A DNA stretch of 64,000 nucleotides, taken from positions 813,501 through 877,500 of the forward strand of contig NC_091970.1 of assembly GCF_036711975.1 (NCBI RefSeq). The letters are read 5' to 3'. Source of the stretch: Onthophagus taurus (taxonomy: Eukaryota; Arthropoda; Insecta; Coleoptera; Scarabaeidae). Under the pieces are notes generated by a model. The model was not told the DNA's origin. It saw only the letters and a list, made by a program, of their open reading frames with translations, and made no database searches. A program made the position numbers and the translations under genes. Each line of letters starts with the position of its first letter. Position 1 is the first letter of the stretch. Of this stretch, positions 12,101-27,100 are shown in pieces.

Positions 12101-15100
12101 TCTTTGTAAAAAAATGTCCATATAATGTCGTAGTTATAATACTCCACCTATAATAATAACCAAGATAATTGCACTTATTGGTTTTACGATATTTTCAATT
12201 TTGGCCTCTAGGGGAAAAACAAAAGACGATAGCGCTATAAGGTTTTCGGCATTAGCAGTTTCTTGAAAAACGAGATCATGACATGTAAGCTACTTTTTTT
12301 CTAACTCTTATAGTTTCCGAGTTAGCCTATTCGGACATCGAATTTGAACCACCCTGTATTTAGCGACCGTCAAAACGATAGTTTTTTATCATATCAGCCC
12401 TAAAAATATAACTGAAAGCTAGATTTTCGGCTTTCATACCGGACAGGACATTTTTCATTCCAAAAGCTTTTTTATAGTTTCCCGAGTATTATCCTTACCA
12501 ACTGGAAAAAGCAACAAATTCAAAAACATTTTCGTATTTTTCTCGATATCGTTGTATCTGTGAACAAAAGTGCACGAGAACAATATTGTTAAGAAATAAA
12601 ATTTGCTACAACTTTTGCTTATGTCAAATTGAACATTTTAACTTTGTCACACCCGTTACATGACGTGTTATCGATATTTTTAGTAAAACGCAAAGCTTTA
12701 TTCCACCGATTTATCAAAAGTGACTTTGAAAGTTGATGGAATAAGGGCGCTACAATTATAGAGTGTGTCACGCCCGTTACGATGGAATGTCACGCCCGTT
12801 ACGTCATAATGTCACACCCGTTACAAATTCAACTATAATGGGAGGATCCCGCTTTTAAACTAAATTAAAACCACAAAATCTTTTCTTTTAATTTTTCTTT
12901 ATTATTTTGAAAATTTTCGACTAGAAATCAACGGAATACAATAACCCAAGAATATTAAAGGTGCACATTTGTTGTAATGGGGTTGTAAATGACTTGCCTG
13001 GCAAAGGGATAACTTTGATTCCTTTGCCAACTCTTCCATTTTGTGTAGCATAAAATAACCGCGATGAACGATGATACGATGATAACGACGGTTAATAAAA
13101 CTAAAGATAATCTTAAATACGGCGAAGTTTTATGGACGCTAACTAAATATTGGGGGTTAAAAGGCTGGAAATAAAATTGATTATAAAAAAAAATATTTGA
13201 ATTTCATGATTAATTTAATACCTTATTTTTGCATACTTCATCAGTTAAATTATAAACCTCCAAACTCCTCATCCCCCGAATATCCCTACAATAAGGCCCA
13301 TTTTTGTTTCTCTTAATATCTTGAGATATCAACAACGAAATATTATACAAATTACAATCGCAATAAAGTTGATTATGCGACAATTCAAGCACATTTAACT
13401 CCCCCCAATTCAAAATATCAACAGTTAAAGTGTTAATTTTCGTGTTCGTTAAATGCAATTCTTTGAGTTTTTCGCTTTTTAAAAACGCCTGCGCCTCGAT
13501 CGTTTCCAACTTAACGTTATGAGATAAATCTAATTTTTGCAACTTTTTACACGGCGCGAAAGTGTTGGTTTTGATGTGGGTGAGTTCGGTTAAATTTTTC
13601 GCTGAAACTTCCAACAAATCGTCCAAACCCAAAAACGACGGTTCATCGAGAAATCGAATCGGATTATTATCCAAAATTAAAACTTCCAATTTTTTTAACA
13701 ACGACAAACTTAACGGCATAAAATCCAAATCGTTGTTTGATAAATTCAAGTCGGTTAATTCGGGGAAATTCGTCAATACGTTTGTGGAAACGTCCGTTAA
13801 ACGATTAAAAGCTAAATTTAACACGGCCAGTTTTGGTATGTTCGCGAAAGCTAAAGCCGTTTGATCGTCAATAACCCTAAAATTGTTTCCCTCTAAATTT
13901 AACAACTTCAAATTGGGCATGTGCTCGAAAATGTTTCTATGCAACGAATGGATTTCGTTAAAACCCAAATTAAGGTATTCCAAAGAAATCGGTTCGAAAT
14001 TCGTGTTATTGTACGGCCCTTTAAAAACGTTCGCGTTTAAAACGTCACTTCTTATCTTGTTATAACTCAAATCCAAGTAATAAATGTTTATTGAACTCTC
14101 AAATAACCCCGGCTCCATATCTTCTATGTTACAATGAGATAGAACCAACTTAATCGTTGCATTCGATCCCGGAAATTGTTTAACACTTTTCATGTTGTTA
14201 TAACTAAAAGTTGCGACGATTTCGGTTGCGTTGGTTTCCGGCCAATTTGCTATCGTTCTTTCTAAGCTTTTGTTGCTACAGTTTATGGTTAAGGTTGTTG
14301 TTGATGTCGAACATTTGCAAAAGCTGCAAAGGTGATCGGAATTTAGAAATTCTTGGGTGTCTTCGGAAACCGTTGGATTTGGCTCGAATAAAATTAAAAA
14401 TGTTGCGATAACCTGGAAATAAAAAAAAATTAATATGATATTTATGAAAATGAGTTATGAATGAGATGAGAGGAGATTCGGACATCGAAGATGTAAGATT
14501 ATTGAGGACGGTGACTTAAATTAAGATGTATGTAACGAGATATAATGAAGACATGTTCTACTTATTTAGTTAATAATAAAAGATATAAAAGAATTGTTAT
14601 AGATATACTAAAAACGACTAAATTTAGTACTTTGAAAACGACGAAATTCATAAAATTTTCATATTTTCGTATTTTTCTCAATATCTATGCCTCTGAGTGC
14701 AAAAATACAAGAGAACAATATTGTTAAGAATGAAATTTGCTACAAGTATTGTTCTAAAAGTTTTTTTATAACATGCTTCGTTTTCGCAGTGTTACCATGA
14801 ACTACTTTGAAAAGGAAGAAATTCATAAAATTTTCATATTTTCGTATTTTTCTCCATATCTATTCATCTGAGAGCAAAAGTGCAAGAGGGCAATATTATT
14901 AGTAATAAAATTTGCTACAACTTTTATACTAAAAGTTTTTTTGTAGCAAGCTCCGATATCCGAGTGTTACCATGAACTACTTTGAAAACGACGAAATTCA
15001 TAAAATTTTCATATTTTCGTATTTTTCTCCATATCTATTCATCTGAGAGCAAAAGTGCAAGAGGGCAATATTATTAGTAATAAAATTTGCTACAACTTTT

Positions 15101-18100
15101 ATACTAAAAGTTTTTTTGTAGCAAGCTCCGATATCCGAGTGTTACCATGAACTACTTTGAAAACGACGAAATTCATAAAATTTTCATAATTTCGTATTTT
15201 TCTCCATATCTATTCATCTGAGAGCAAAAGTGCAAGAGGGCAATATTATTAGTAATAAAATTTGCTACAACTTTTGTTCTAAAAGTTTTTTTGTAGCAAG
15301 CTCCGATATCCGAGTGTTACCATGAACTACTTTGAAAACGACGAAATTCATAAAATTTTCATAATTTCGTATTTTTCTCCATATCTATTCATCTGAGAGC
15401 AAAAGTGCAAGAGGGCAATATTATTAGTAATAAAATTTGCTACAACTTTTGTTCCAAAAGTTTTTTCGTAGCAAGCTCCGATATCCGAATGTTACCATGA
15501 ACTACTTTGAAAACGACGAAATTCATAAAATTTTCATATTTTCGTATTTTTCTCCATATCTAGTCATCTGAGAGCAAAAGTGCAAGAGGGCAATATTATT
15601 AGTAATAAAATTTGCTACAACTTTTGTTCTAAAAGTTTTTTTGTAGCAAGCTCCGATATCCGAGTGTTACCATGCTCTACTTTGAAAACGACGAAATTCA
15701 TAAAATTTTCATATTTTCGTATTTTTCTCAATATCTATGCCTCTGAGTGCAAAAATACAAGAGAACAATATTGTTAAGAATGAAATTTGCTACAAGTATT
15801 GTTCTAAAAGTTTTTTTATAACATGCTTCGTTTGCGCAGTGTTACCATGAACTACTTTGAAAAGGAAGAACTTCATAAAATTTTCATATTTTCGTATATA
15901 TCTCGATATTAACGTATCTAAGAGCAAAAGTGCAAGAGAGCAATATTATTAATAATAAAATTTGCTACAACTTTTGTTCTAAAAGTTTTTTTGTAGCAAG
16001 CTCCGATATCCGAGTGTTACCATGAACTACTTTGAAAACGACGAAATTCATAAAATTTTCATATTTTCGTATTTTTCTCCATATCTATTCATCTGAGAGC
16101 AAAAGTGCAAGAGGGCAATATTATTAGTAATAAAATTTGCTACAACTTTTATTCTAAAAGTTTTTTTGTAGCAAGCTCCGATATCCGAGTGTTACCATGA
16201 ACTACTTTGAAAACGACGAAATTCATAAAATTTTCATAATTTCGTATTTTTCTCCATATCTATTCATCTGAGAGCAAAAGTGCAAGAGGGCAATATTATT
16301 AGTAATAAAATTTGCTACAACTTTTATTCTAAAAGTTTTTTTGTAGCAAGCTCCGATATCCGAGTGTTACCATGAACTACTTTGAAAACGACGAAATTCA
16401 TAAAATTTTCATAATTTCGTATTTTTCTCCATATCTATTCATCTGAGAGCAAAAGTGCAAGAGGGCAATATTATTAGTAATAAAATTTGCTACAACTTTT
16501 GTTCTAAAAGTTTTTTTGTAGCAAGCTCCGATATCCGAGTGTTACCATGAACTACTTTGAAAACGACGAAATTCATAAAATTTTCATAATTTCGTATTTT
16601 TCTCCATATCTATTCATCTGAGAGCAAAACTGCAAGAGGGCAATATTATTAGTAATAAAATTTGCTACAACTTTTGTTCCAAAAGTTTTTTCGTAGCAAG
16701 CTCCGATATCCGAATGTTACCATGAACTACTTTGAAAACGACGAAATTCATAAAATTTTCATATTTTCGTATTTTTCTCAATATCTATGCCTCTGAGTGC
16801 AAAAATACAAGAGAACAATATTGTTAAGAATGAAATTTGCTACAAGTATTGTTCTAAAAGTTTTTTTATAACATGCTTCGTTTGCGCAGTGTTACCATGA
16901 ACTACTTTGAAAAGGAAGAACTTCATAAAATTTTCATATTTTCGTATATATCTCGATATTAACGTATCTAAGAGCAAAAGTGCAAGAGAGCAATATTATT
17001 AATAATAAAATTTGCTACAACTTTTGTTCTAAAAGTTTTTTTGTAGCAAGCTCCGATATCCGAGTGTTACCATGAACTACTTTGAAAACGACGAAATTCA
17101 TAAAATTTTCATATTTTCGTATTTTTCTCCATATCTATTCATCTGAGAGCAAAAGTGCAAGAGGGCAATATTATTAGTAATAAAATTTGCTACAACTTTT
17201 ATTCTAAAAGTTTTTTTGTAGCAAGCTCCGATATCCGAGTGTTACCATGAACTACTTTGAAAACGACGAAATTCATAAAATTTTCATAATTTCGTATTTT
17301 TCTCCATATCTATTCATCTGAGAGCAAAAGTGCAAGAGGGCAATATTATTAGTAATAAAATTTGCTACAACTTTTATTCTAAAAGTTTTTTTGTAGCAAG
17401 CTCCGATATCCGAGTGTTACCATGAACTACTTTGAAAACGACGAAATTCATAAAATTTTCATAATTTCGTATTTTTCTCCATATCTATTCATCTGAGAGC
17501 AAAAGTGCAAGAGGGCAATATTATTAGTAATAAAATTTGCTACAACTTTTGTTCTAAAAGTTTTTTTGTAGCAAGCTCCGATATCCGAGTGTTACCATGA
17601 ACTACTTTGAAAACGACGAAATTCATAAAATTTTCATAATTTCGTATTTTTCTCCATATCTATTCATCTGAGAGCAAAACTGCAAGAGGGCAATATTATT
17701 AGTAATAAAATTTGCTACAACTTTTGTTCCAAAAGTTTTTTCGTAGCAAGCTCCGATATCCGAATGTTACCATGAACTACTTTGAAAACGACGAAATTCA
17801 TAAAATTTTCATATTTTCGTATTTTTCTCCATATCTAGTCATCTGAGAGCAAAAGTGCAAGAGGGCAATATTATTAGTAATAAAATTTGCTACAACTTTG
17901 TTCCAAAAGTTTTTTCGTAGCAAGCTCCGATATCCGAGTGTTACCATGAACTACTTTGAAAACGACGAAATTCATAAAATTTTCATAATTTCGTATTTTT
18001 CTCCATATCTAGTCATCGGAGAGCAAAAGTGCAAGAGGGCAATATTATTAGTAATAAAATTTGCTACAACTTTTATACTAAAAGTTTTTTTGTAGCAAGC

Positions 18101-21100
18101 TCCGATATCCGAGTGTTACCATGAACTACTTTGAAAACGACGAAATTCATAAAATTTTCATAATTTCGTATTTTTCTCCATATCTATTCATCTGAGAGCA
18201 AAAGTGCAAGAGGGCAATATTATTAGTAATAAAATTTGCTACAACTTTTATACTAAAAGTTTTTTTGTAGCAAGCTCCGATATCCGAGTGTTACCATGAA
18301 CTACTTTGAAAACGACGAAATTCATAAAATTTTCATATTTTCGTATTTTTCTCCATATCTAGTCATCTGAGAGCAAAAGTGCAAGAGGGCAATATTATTA
18401 GTAATAAAATTTGCTACAACTTTTGTTCCAAAAGTTTTTTTGTAGCAAGCTCCGATATCCGAGTGTTACCATGAACTACTTTGAAAACGACGAAATTCAT
18501 AAAATTTTCATAATTTCGTATTTTTCTCCATATCTATTCATCTGAGAGCAAAAGTGCAAGAGGGCAATATTATTAGTAATAAAATTTGCTACAACTTTTG
18601 TTCCAAAAGTTTTTTCGTGGCAAGCTCCGATATCCGAGTGTTACCATGAACTACTTTGAAAACGACGAAATTCATAAAATTTTCATATTTTCCTCTATTT
18701 CTCAATATCTATGCCTCTAAGTGCAAAAGTATAAGAGAGCAATATTCTTAAGAATGAAATTAGCTACAATTTTCGTTCGAAAAGCTTTTTTGTAATATGC
18801 TCCGATATCCAAGTATTACCATTACCAACTTGAAAAATCAACAAATTCATAAAATTTTCATATTTTCGTATTTTCCTCGATATTGACGTATCTGAGATCA
18901 AAACTGAAAGGGAGCAATATTGCTAAGAATAAAATTAGCTACAACTTTCATTCCAAAAGTTTATAACTTTAAATAATTATTTATGGTACATTAAATCTTC
19001 ATCAAATTTACTTTGAAATGGTCTTATTTCATGGTAATATCTCAATTCAAGGTTTTTGCCACGCGGATTCTGAATGAAACAACCTCATTGAAAAACACTT
19101 ATGATTTTGCCCTATTTTCCTCTAATACGAATGTGAGTTGAGAATCATCCTAATAGTTTTTGCTACGTATGTTGTAAAGCAACTTTGAAAAGTCAAGTGA
19201 ATATTTTGGCTTCTATGTGGCTCATCAAGATAAGGATTGGGCACTTGATATATGTATACAGATATATGTATTCCTCGTTCCACATCTTCTCCTAGTGATT
19301 ATGTCCTTCTGTTTATATCTCCTCGTCTATGGTCAATTGCTTGAAATCCTATAATCAGTTGCCTAACTTTTACTTACAGTCATCCTTATCTCTGCCCTCC
19401 TTCTCCACGCTTTTATTACTACAATGTTTAGGTCTTCCCCATCGTCAAGAAATTTCAATTTCGTTCTACTTGGTCTAAAAATCTTGCTTAAGAATATGGT
19501 CTCTGCAATGTCAACCCTACCTAACTCAGTCATATCCAACTCTTTTTTTTATTATAGAAGGGATTCGAAAATCTGCTCAACAGGAATCTGGAGTTTTGGT
19601 GTTTTAGTAGCCGTTTGTCAATCCCATATATGTATTCACCTTTATTTCATTTCCTATTAATCATTTATTTCAAGGTTATGATATCATCGTCTTTTCATGA
19701 AATAAGCGGTTATTTTCTGAATTTATAACTTTCATCTAATATTATCAAGATATAAATTTCTGAGTGTACGAAAACTTTCGTGAGTCATGGTACGCGCGTT
19801 TATGACACAAAATTCTAATTTAAAAATCTAACCTAACATTTCATCTTGATTATTAACATTAAAACGTGATTTTTGAATTTGATGTGATGTATATTATATT
19901 AAATGACAGCTTTAAATATGAATAAATTTAAATTAAATTAATTAAATTTAATTTTTTTTCTTTAAACGCCAAGTTAATATGGGTGCTCGATACACTTACG
20001 TCAATTTGACACGACGCCATTAATTAAGAGTGTCATTTAAGAGACGTTAAAATAAGAAAATTAATGTTATTTCAAAACATAATACAGTTCCGAATCATTT
20101 TGTGGCGGAGATAAAAATGTTGACTCATAAAAAAGTGACTAATCAGAGATTTTTAATTGTTGGTAATATTATTTAATTAATTACATAAATTTACTCACCG
20201 ATAAATGAAACAACATGTTGACTTCTTTTTTGCGTTATTTTCGATTAACAAAACCACACCACACCTAAATTCGAGTTTTTAACTTTATCTTTTTTATACT
20301 GATTTGGTACCTGTTCTGAGTTTAGTTTTAAGTCTCTCCCCCGCTTGATATGAGCGAACAAACATTGTTATCTAATCGAAAATTATGATAAAAACAAGTT
20401 CTTTTTAGAATTGTTTATAAATTTTATCGCCGGAATTAATACCTTTCAAAAATGTTGTAATGCAATATCTTTTAATTTTTATTTTCTCTTTTTCTAGGAA
20501 CAATTAAAAAAGTCTATCACCATGCTCGAATCAATTCTCGCCTTAAAAACGACAAGTTTAAAACAAGAACCGGAAATAACAATCGAACCAATCGAAATTA
20601 TTCAACAAACGTCCCAATTAATACCAGAATTAACTCAATCAATCCAACAACAGTACTTAGTAATAGATGGAACTTTAGATCTAAGCCAATCGGCCGATCG
20701 TTTTGGTGGAAGTAGAGAAGGTTCGGTTACGCCGCCTTTAGAACCAGCCGATTTATCAAATAAAAAACCTGAGAATGTCACCTGCGTTCCAGAAATAGAT
20801 TTTATTAAAGAAGAAGTAAACGATGCCGCATCCGATTACAGTAATAGCTCGGATCCGGAACGATTAGAAGTGGATATGTCTCAAGCGGTTGAGGAACAAT
20901 CAAACTCGGCCACGGAAAGTGCCCCATCACCCACTCCTGACGGAGGCGGCGGGGGCACTCACGAAGATCGAGAACTTTGGCACGCTTTAACAAGAAACGG
21001 CCATCCGAACACCGTCGCTTTATCCGGCGAGGCGAGCCAATTACTAAGGAAATTGATTACCTGCAAGAAATTAGGCATGAGTATCACACCAGCTCCTCTT

Positions 21101-24100
21101 TCAATTACTCCAAGTTCGCCGAAAAAACCTTTACACAACAAAAATAGTAGTAACGATATGGAAACATCTTTAGAAGGGTCTATTATTAATTATAAAAGCA
21201 CGGCGGGGGGGAGGCGAAAACAGAGTTTTCCAACGAAAACGACCACGAAAGAAGAACCAGTCGATAGGGACGATAGTCCGTGCATGGAAGTTGAATCGGA
21301 GGAGTATATGCCTGATTTTACAGGAAATAGTCCTTGGTGCAATATACAAATGTGTAAAAATAATAAGGTTAGAATAATAGATAGAAAAATAGGTTTAGGA
21401 TTTAATTAAATTCGAGTCGGGGAAAGAAATTAATTATAAATAGAAATGATTCGGATAAAAATTAAATTTTTGAGGTTATGTTAATCTGTCAAAATATTAT
21501 TTGAGGTTAACTTTACATTACATTGCATAAATCATATAATGAATGCAGTAACTATAATTACGAAATTATTATGCATTTGCACTGTTCCACATAAAATGCT
21601 ACTTTTCGTTCAATAACAATATTAAATTTTTAGAGATTTTTATGCTGCCTGGTAGGTAAAGGTGTAACTTATCTTAGAAAAAATGCAGAACTAAAACTAG
21701 AACGAGAACTAGAAACATTCGGGTTTAGTCGTGAAAACAACTTTCAGTTGTCAATGTCAACTTAATTTTATTATTATATTTGTCAACTTCATAAAAAATC
21801 CTTTAAAATGAGTTCAAACTCGACATATTTAACTATAATATTAATGGAAATACAATCACTTCCGGTTTGAAACGTCAACGTCAATTTTGACATATTTGTC
21901 ATTTTCATTAAAAAACCTTTAAAATGAGTCCAAAGATGACGCACTTATCTCAAAAAACAAAAAAGTTAGAATCAAAAACATTAAACCCGAAGTTAGCAAC
22001 AATGAAGATAGCAATTTAAGTTTTAAATATTAAAATCAACCTCAATTTTTAATTTTTTTTATTATATTTTTGTTTTTGTGACAAATATTAAGATATTTTA
22101 TAAAAATGAAGAATATGTCAAAATGACATTGACATTTCAAACCGGAAGTTGCTTATATCTCGACTAATATTGGAATTAAACGTATCATGTTTGGACTCAT
22201 TTTAAAGGATTTTTCACGACGATTACAAACATGTCAAAATTGACGTTGACATTTTTAACCGGAAGTTGACCATAACTTCATTAATATTGAAGATAAGTAT
22301 GTCGTGTTTGTATTCATTTTAAAGGTTTTTTAATGAAGATTACAAATATGTCAAAATTGAGGTTGACATTTCAAACTGGCAGTTAGTTGTCATATAAGAA
22401 ACAAATGGACAACTTCATAGTGTTATTTCATGATGTATTCTTTATTAAAAAACCTTTAAAATGAGTCCAAAAATGGCGCATTTATCTCAAAAAAACAAAA
22501 AATTCGAACTTTCAACTTTTAATTTTGACATATTTGTCAACTTCACAAAAAATCCTTTGAAATAAATCCAAACTCGACATATTTAACTTTAATATTTATG
22601 GAAATACAATCACTTCCGGTTTGAAACGTCAACGTCAATTTTGACATATTTGTCGTTTTCATTAAAAAACCTTTAAAATGAGTCCAAAGATGACGCACTT
22701 ATCTCAAAAAACAAAAAAGTTAGAATCAAAAACATTAAACCCGAAGTTAGCAACAATGAAGATAGCAATTTAAGTTTTAAATATTAAAATCAACCCCAAT
22801 TTTTAATTTTTTTTTATTATATTTTTGTTTTTGTGACAAATATTAAGATATTTTATAAAAATGAAGAATATGTCAAAATGACATTGACATTTCAAACCGG
22901 AAGTTGCTTATATCTCGACTAATATTGGAATTAAACGTATCATGTTTGTACTCATTTTAAAGGATTTTTCACGACGATTATAGACATGTCAAAATTGTCG
23001 TTGACATTTTTAACCGGAAGTTGACCATAACTTCATTAATATTGAAGATAAGTATGTCGTGTTTGTATTCATTTTAAAGGTTTTTTAATGAAGATTACAA
23101 ATATGTCAAAATTGAGGTTGACATTTCAAACTGGCAGTTAGTTGTCATATAAGAAACAAATGGACAACTTCATAGTGTTATTTCATGATGTATTCTTTAT
23201 TAAAAAAACCTTTAAAATGAGTCCAAACATGACGCATTTATCTCAAAAAAACAAAAAATTCAAACTTTCAACTTTTAATTTTGACATATTTGTCAACTTC
23301 ACAAAAAATCCTTTGAAATAAATCCAAACTCGACATATTTAACTTTAATATTTATGGAAATACAATCACTTCCGGTTTGAAACGTCAACGTCAATTTTGA
23401 CATATTAAAAAACCTTTAAAATGAGTCCAAAGATGACGCACTTATCTCAAAAAACAAAAAAGTTAGAATCAAAAACATTAAACCCGAAGTTAGCAACAAT
23501 GAAGATAGCAATTTAAGTTTTAAATATTAAAATCAACCCCAATTTTTAATTTTTTTTTATTATATTTTTGTTTTTGTGACAAATATTAAGATATTTTATA
23601 AAAATGAAGAATATGTCAAAATGACATTGACATTTCAAACCGGAAGTTGCTTATATCTCGACTAATATTGGAATTAAACGTATCATGTTTGTACTCATTT
23701 TAAAGGATTTTTCACGACGATTATAGACATGTCAAAATTGTCGTTGACATTTTTAACCGGAAGTTGACCATAACTTCATTAATATTGAAGATAAGTATGT
23801 CGTGTTTGTATTCATTTTAAAGGTTTTTTAATGAAGATTACAAATATGTCAAAATTGAGGTTGACATTTCAAACTGGCAGTTAGTTGTCATATAAGAAAC
23901 AAATGGACAACTTCATAGTGTTATTTCATGATGTATTCTTTATTAAAAAAACCTTTAAAATGAGTCCAAACATGACGCATTTATCTCAAAAAAACAAAAA
24001 ATTCAAACTTTCAACTTTTAATTTTGACATATTTGTCAACTTCACAAAAAATCCTTTGAAATAAATCCAAACTCGACATATTTAACTTTAATATTAATGG

Positions 24101-27100
24101 AAATACAATCACTTCCGGTTTGAAACGTTAACGTCAATTTTGACATATTTGTCATTTTCATTAAAAAACCTTTAAAATGAGTCCAAAGATGAGGCACTTA
24201 TCTCAAAAAACAAAAAAGTTAGAATCAAAAACATTAAACCCGAAGTTAGCAACAATGAAGATAGCAATTTAAGTTTTAAATATTAAAATCAACCTCAATT
24301 TTTAATTTTTTTTTATTATATTTTTGTTTTTGTGACAAATATTAAGATATTTTATAAAAATGAAGAATATGTCAAAATGACATTGACATTTCAAACCGGA
24401 AGTTGCTTATATCTCGACTAATATTGGAATTAAACGTATCATGTTTGGACTCATTTTAAAGGATTTTTCACGACGATTACAGACATGTCAAAATTGTCGT
24501 TGACATTTTTAACCGGAAGTTGACCATAACTTCATTAATATTGAAGATAAATATGTCGTGTTTGTATTCATTTTAAAGGTTTTTTAATGAAGATTATAAA
24601 TATGTCAAAATTGAGGTTGACATTTCAAACTGGCAGTTAGTTGTCATATAAGAAACAAATGGACAACTTCATAGTGTTATTTCATGATGTATTCTTTATT
24701 AAAAAAACCTTTAAAATGAGTCCAAACATGACGCATTTATCTCAAAAAAACAAAAAATTCAAACTTTCAACTTTTAATTTTGACATATTTGTCAACTTCA
24801 CAAAAAATCCTTTGAAATAAATCCAAACTCGACATATTTAACTTTAATATTAATGGAAATACAATCACTTCCGGTTTGAAACGTCAACGTCAATTTTGAC
24901 ATATTTGTCATTTTCATTAAAAAACCTTTAAAATGAGTCCAAAGATGAGGCACTTATCTCAAAAAACAAAAAAGTTAGAATCAAAAACATTAAACCCCAA
25001 GTTAGCAACAATGAAGATAGCAATTTAAGTTTTAAATATTAAAATCAACCTCAATTTTTAATTTTTTTTTATTTTATTTTTGTTTTTGATAAATATTAAG
25101 ATATTTTATAAAAATGAAGAATATGTCAAAATGACATTGACATTTCAAACCGGAAGTTGCTTATATCTCGACTAATATTGGAATTAAACGTATCATGTTT
25201 GGACTCATTTTAAAGGATTTTTCACGACGATTACAAACATGTCAAAATTGTCGTTGACATTTTTAACCGGAAGTTGACCATAACTTCATTAATATTGAAG
25301 ATAAGTATGTCGTGTTTGTATTCATTTTAAAGGTTTTTTAATGAAGATTATAAATATGTCAAAATTGAGGTTGACATTTCAAACTGGCAGTTAGTTGTCA
25401 TATAAGAAACAAATGGACAACTTCATAGTGTTATTTCATGATGTATTCTTTATTAAAAAAACCTTTAAAATGAGTCCAAACATGACGCATTTATCTCAAA
25501 AAAACAAAAAATTCAAACTTTCAACTTTTAATTTTGACATATTTATCAACTTCACAAAAAATCTTTTGAAATAAATCCAAACTCGACATATTTAACTTTA
25601 ATATTTATGGAAATACAATCACTTCCGGTTTGAAACGTCAACGTCAATTTTGACATACTTGTCGTTTTCATTAAAAAAACTTTAAAATGAGTTCAAAGAT
25701 GACGCACTTATTTCAAAAAACAAAAAAGTTAGAATCAAAAAGATTAAACCCGAGGTTAGCAACAATGAAGATAGCAATTTAAGTTTTAAATATTAAAATC
25801 AACCTCAATTTTTAATTTTTTTTATTATATTTTTGTTTTTGTGACAAATATTAAGATATTTTATAAAAATGAAGAATATGTCAAAATGACATTGACATTT
25901 CAAACCGGAAGTTGCTTATATCTCGACTAATATTGGAATTAAACGTATCATGTGTGAACTCATTTTAAAGGATTTTTCACGACGATTACAGACATGTCAA
26001 AATTGTCGTTGACATTTTTAACCGGAAGTTGACCATAACTTCATTAATATTGAAGATAAATATGTCGTGTTTGTATTCATTTTAAAGGTTTTTTAATGAA
26101 GATTATAAATATGTCAAAATTGAGGTTGACATTTCAAACTGGCAGTTAGTTGTCATATAAGAAACAAATGGACAACTTCATAGTGTTATTTCATGATGTA
26201 TTCTTTATTAAAAAAACCTTTAAAATGAGTCCAAACATGACGCATTTATCTCAAAAAAACAAAAAATTCAAACTTTCAACTTTTAATTTTGACATATTTG
26301 TCAACTTCACAAAAAATCCTTTGAAATAAATCCAAACTCGACATATTTAACTTTAATATTTATGGAAATACAATCACTTCCGGTTTGAAACGTCAACGTC
26401 AATTTTGACATATTTGTCGTTTTCATTAAAAAACCTTTAAAATGAGTCCAAAGATGACGCACTTATCTCAAAAAACAAAAAAGTTAGAATCAAAAAGATT
26501 AAACCCGAAGTTAGCAACAATGAAGATAGCTATTTAAGTTTTAAATATTAAAATCAACCCCAATTTTTAATTTTTTTTTATTATATTTTTGTTTTTGTGA
26601 CAAATATTAAGATATTTTATAAAAATGAAGAATATGTCAAAATGACATTGACATTTCAAACCGGAAGTTGCTTATATCTCGACTAATATTGGAATTAAAC
26701 GTATCATGTGTGAACTCATTTTAAAGGATTTTTCACGACGATTACAGACATGTCAAAATTGTCGTTGACATTTTTAACCGGAAGTTGACCATAACTTCAT
26801 TAATATTGAAGATAAATATGTCGTGTTTGTATTCATTTTAAAGGTTTTTTAATGAAGATTACAAATATGTCAAAATTGAGGTTGACATTTCAAACTGGCA
26901 GTTAGTTGTCATATAAGAAACAAATGGACAACTTCATAGTGTTATTTCATGATGTATTCTTTATTAAAAAACCTTTAAAATGAGTCCAAACATGACGCAT
27001 TTATCTCAAAAAAACAAAAAATTCAAACTTTCAACTTTTAATTTTGACATATTTGTCAACTTCACAAAAAATCCTTTGAAATAAATCCAAACTCGACATA

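Noticed and set aside
13210..14193. LRR gene starting at the ATG at 14193
   Set aside because: This start omits the Cys-rich N-cap and the signal peptide that are encoded in frame upstream and completed by the exon at 20199-20216.
14545..18095. Open frames of 60-65 codons within the 175-bp array
   Set aside because: They repeat with the satellite period and share sequence with every monomer; there are no splice or start signals beyond chance.
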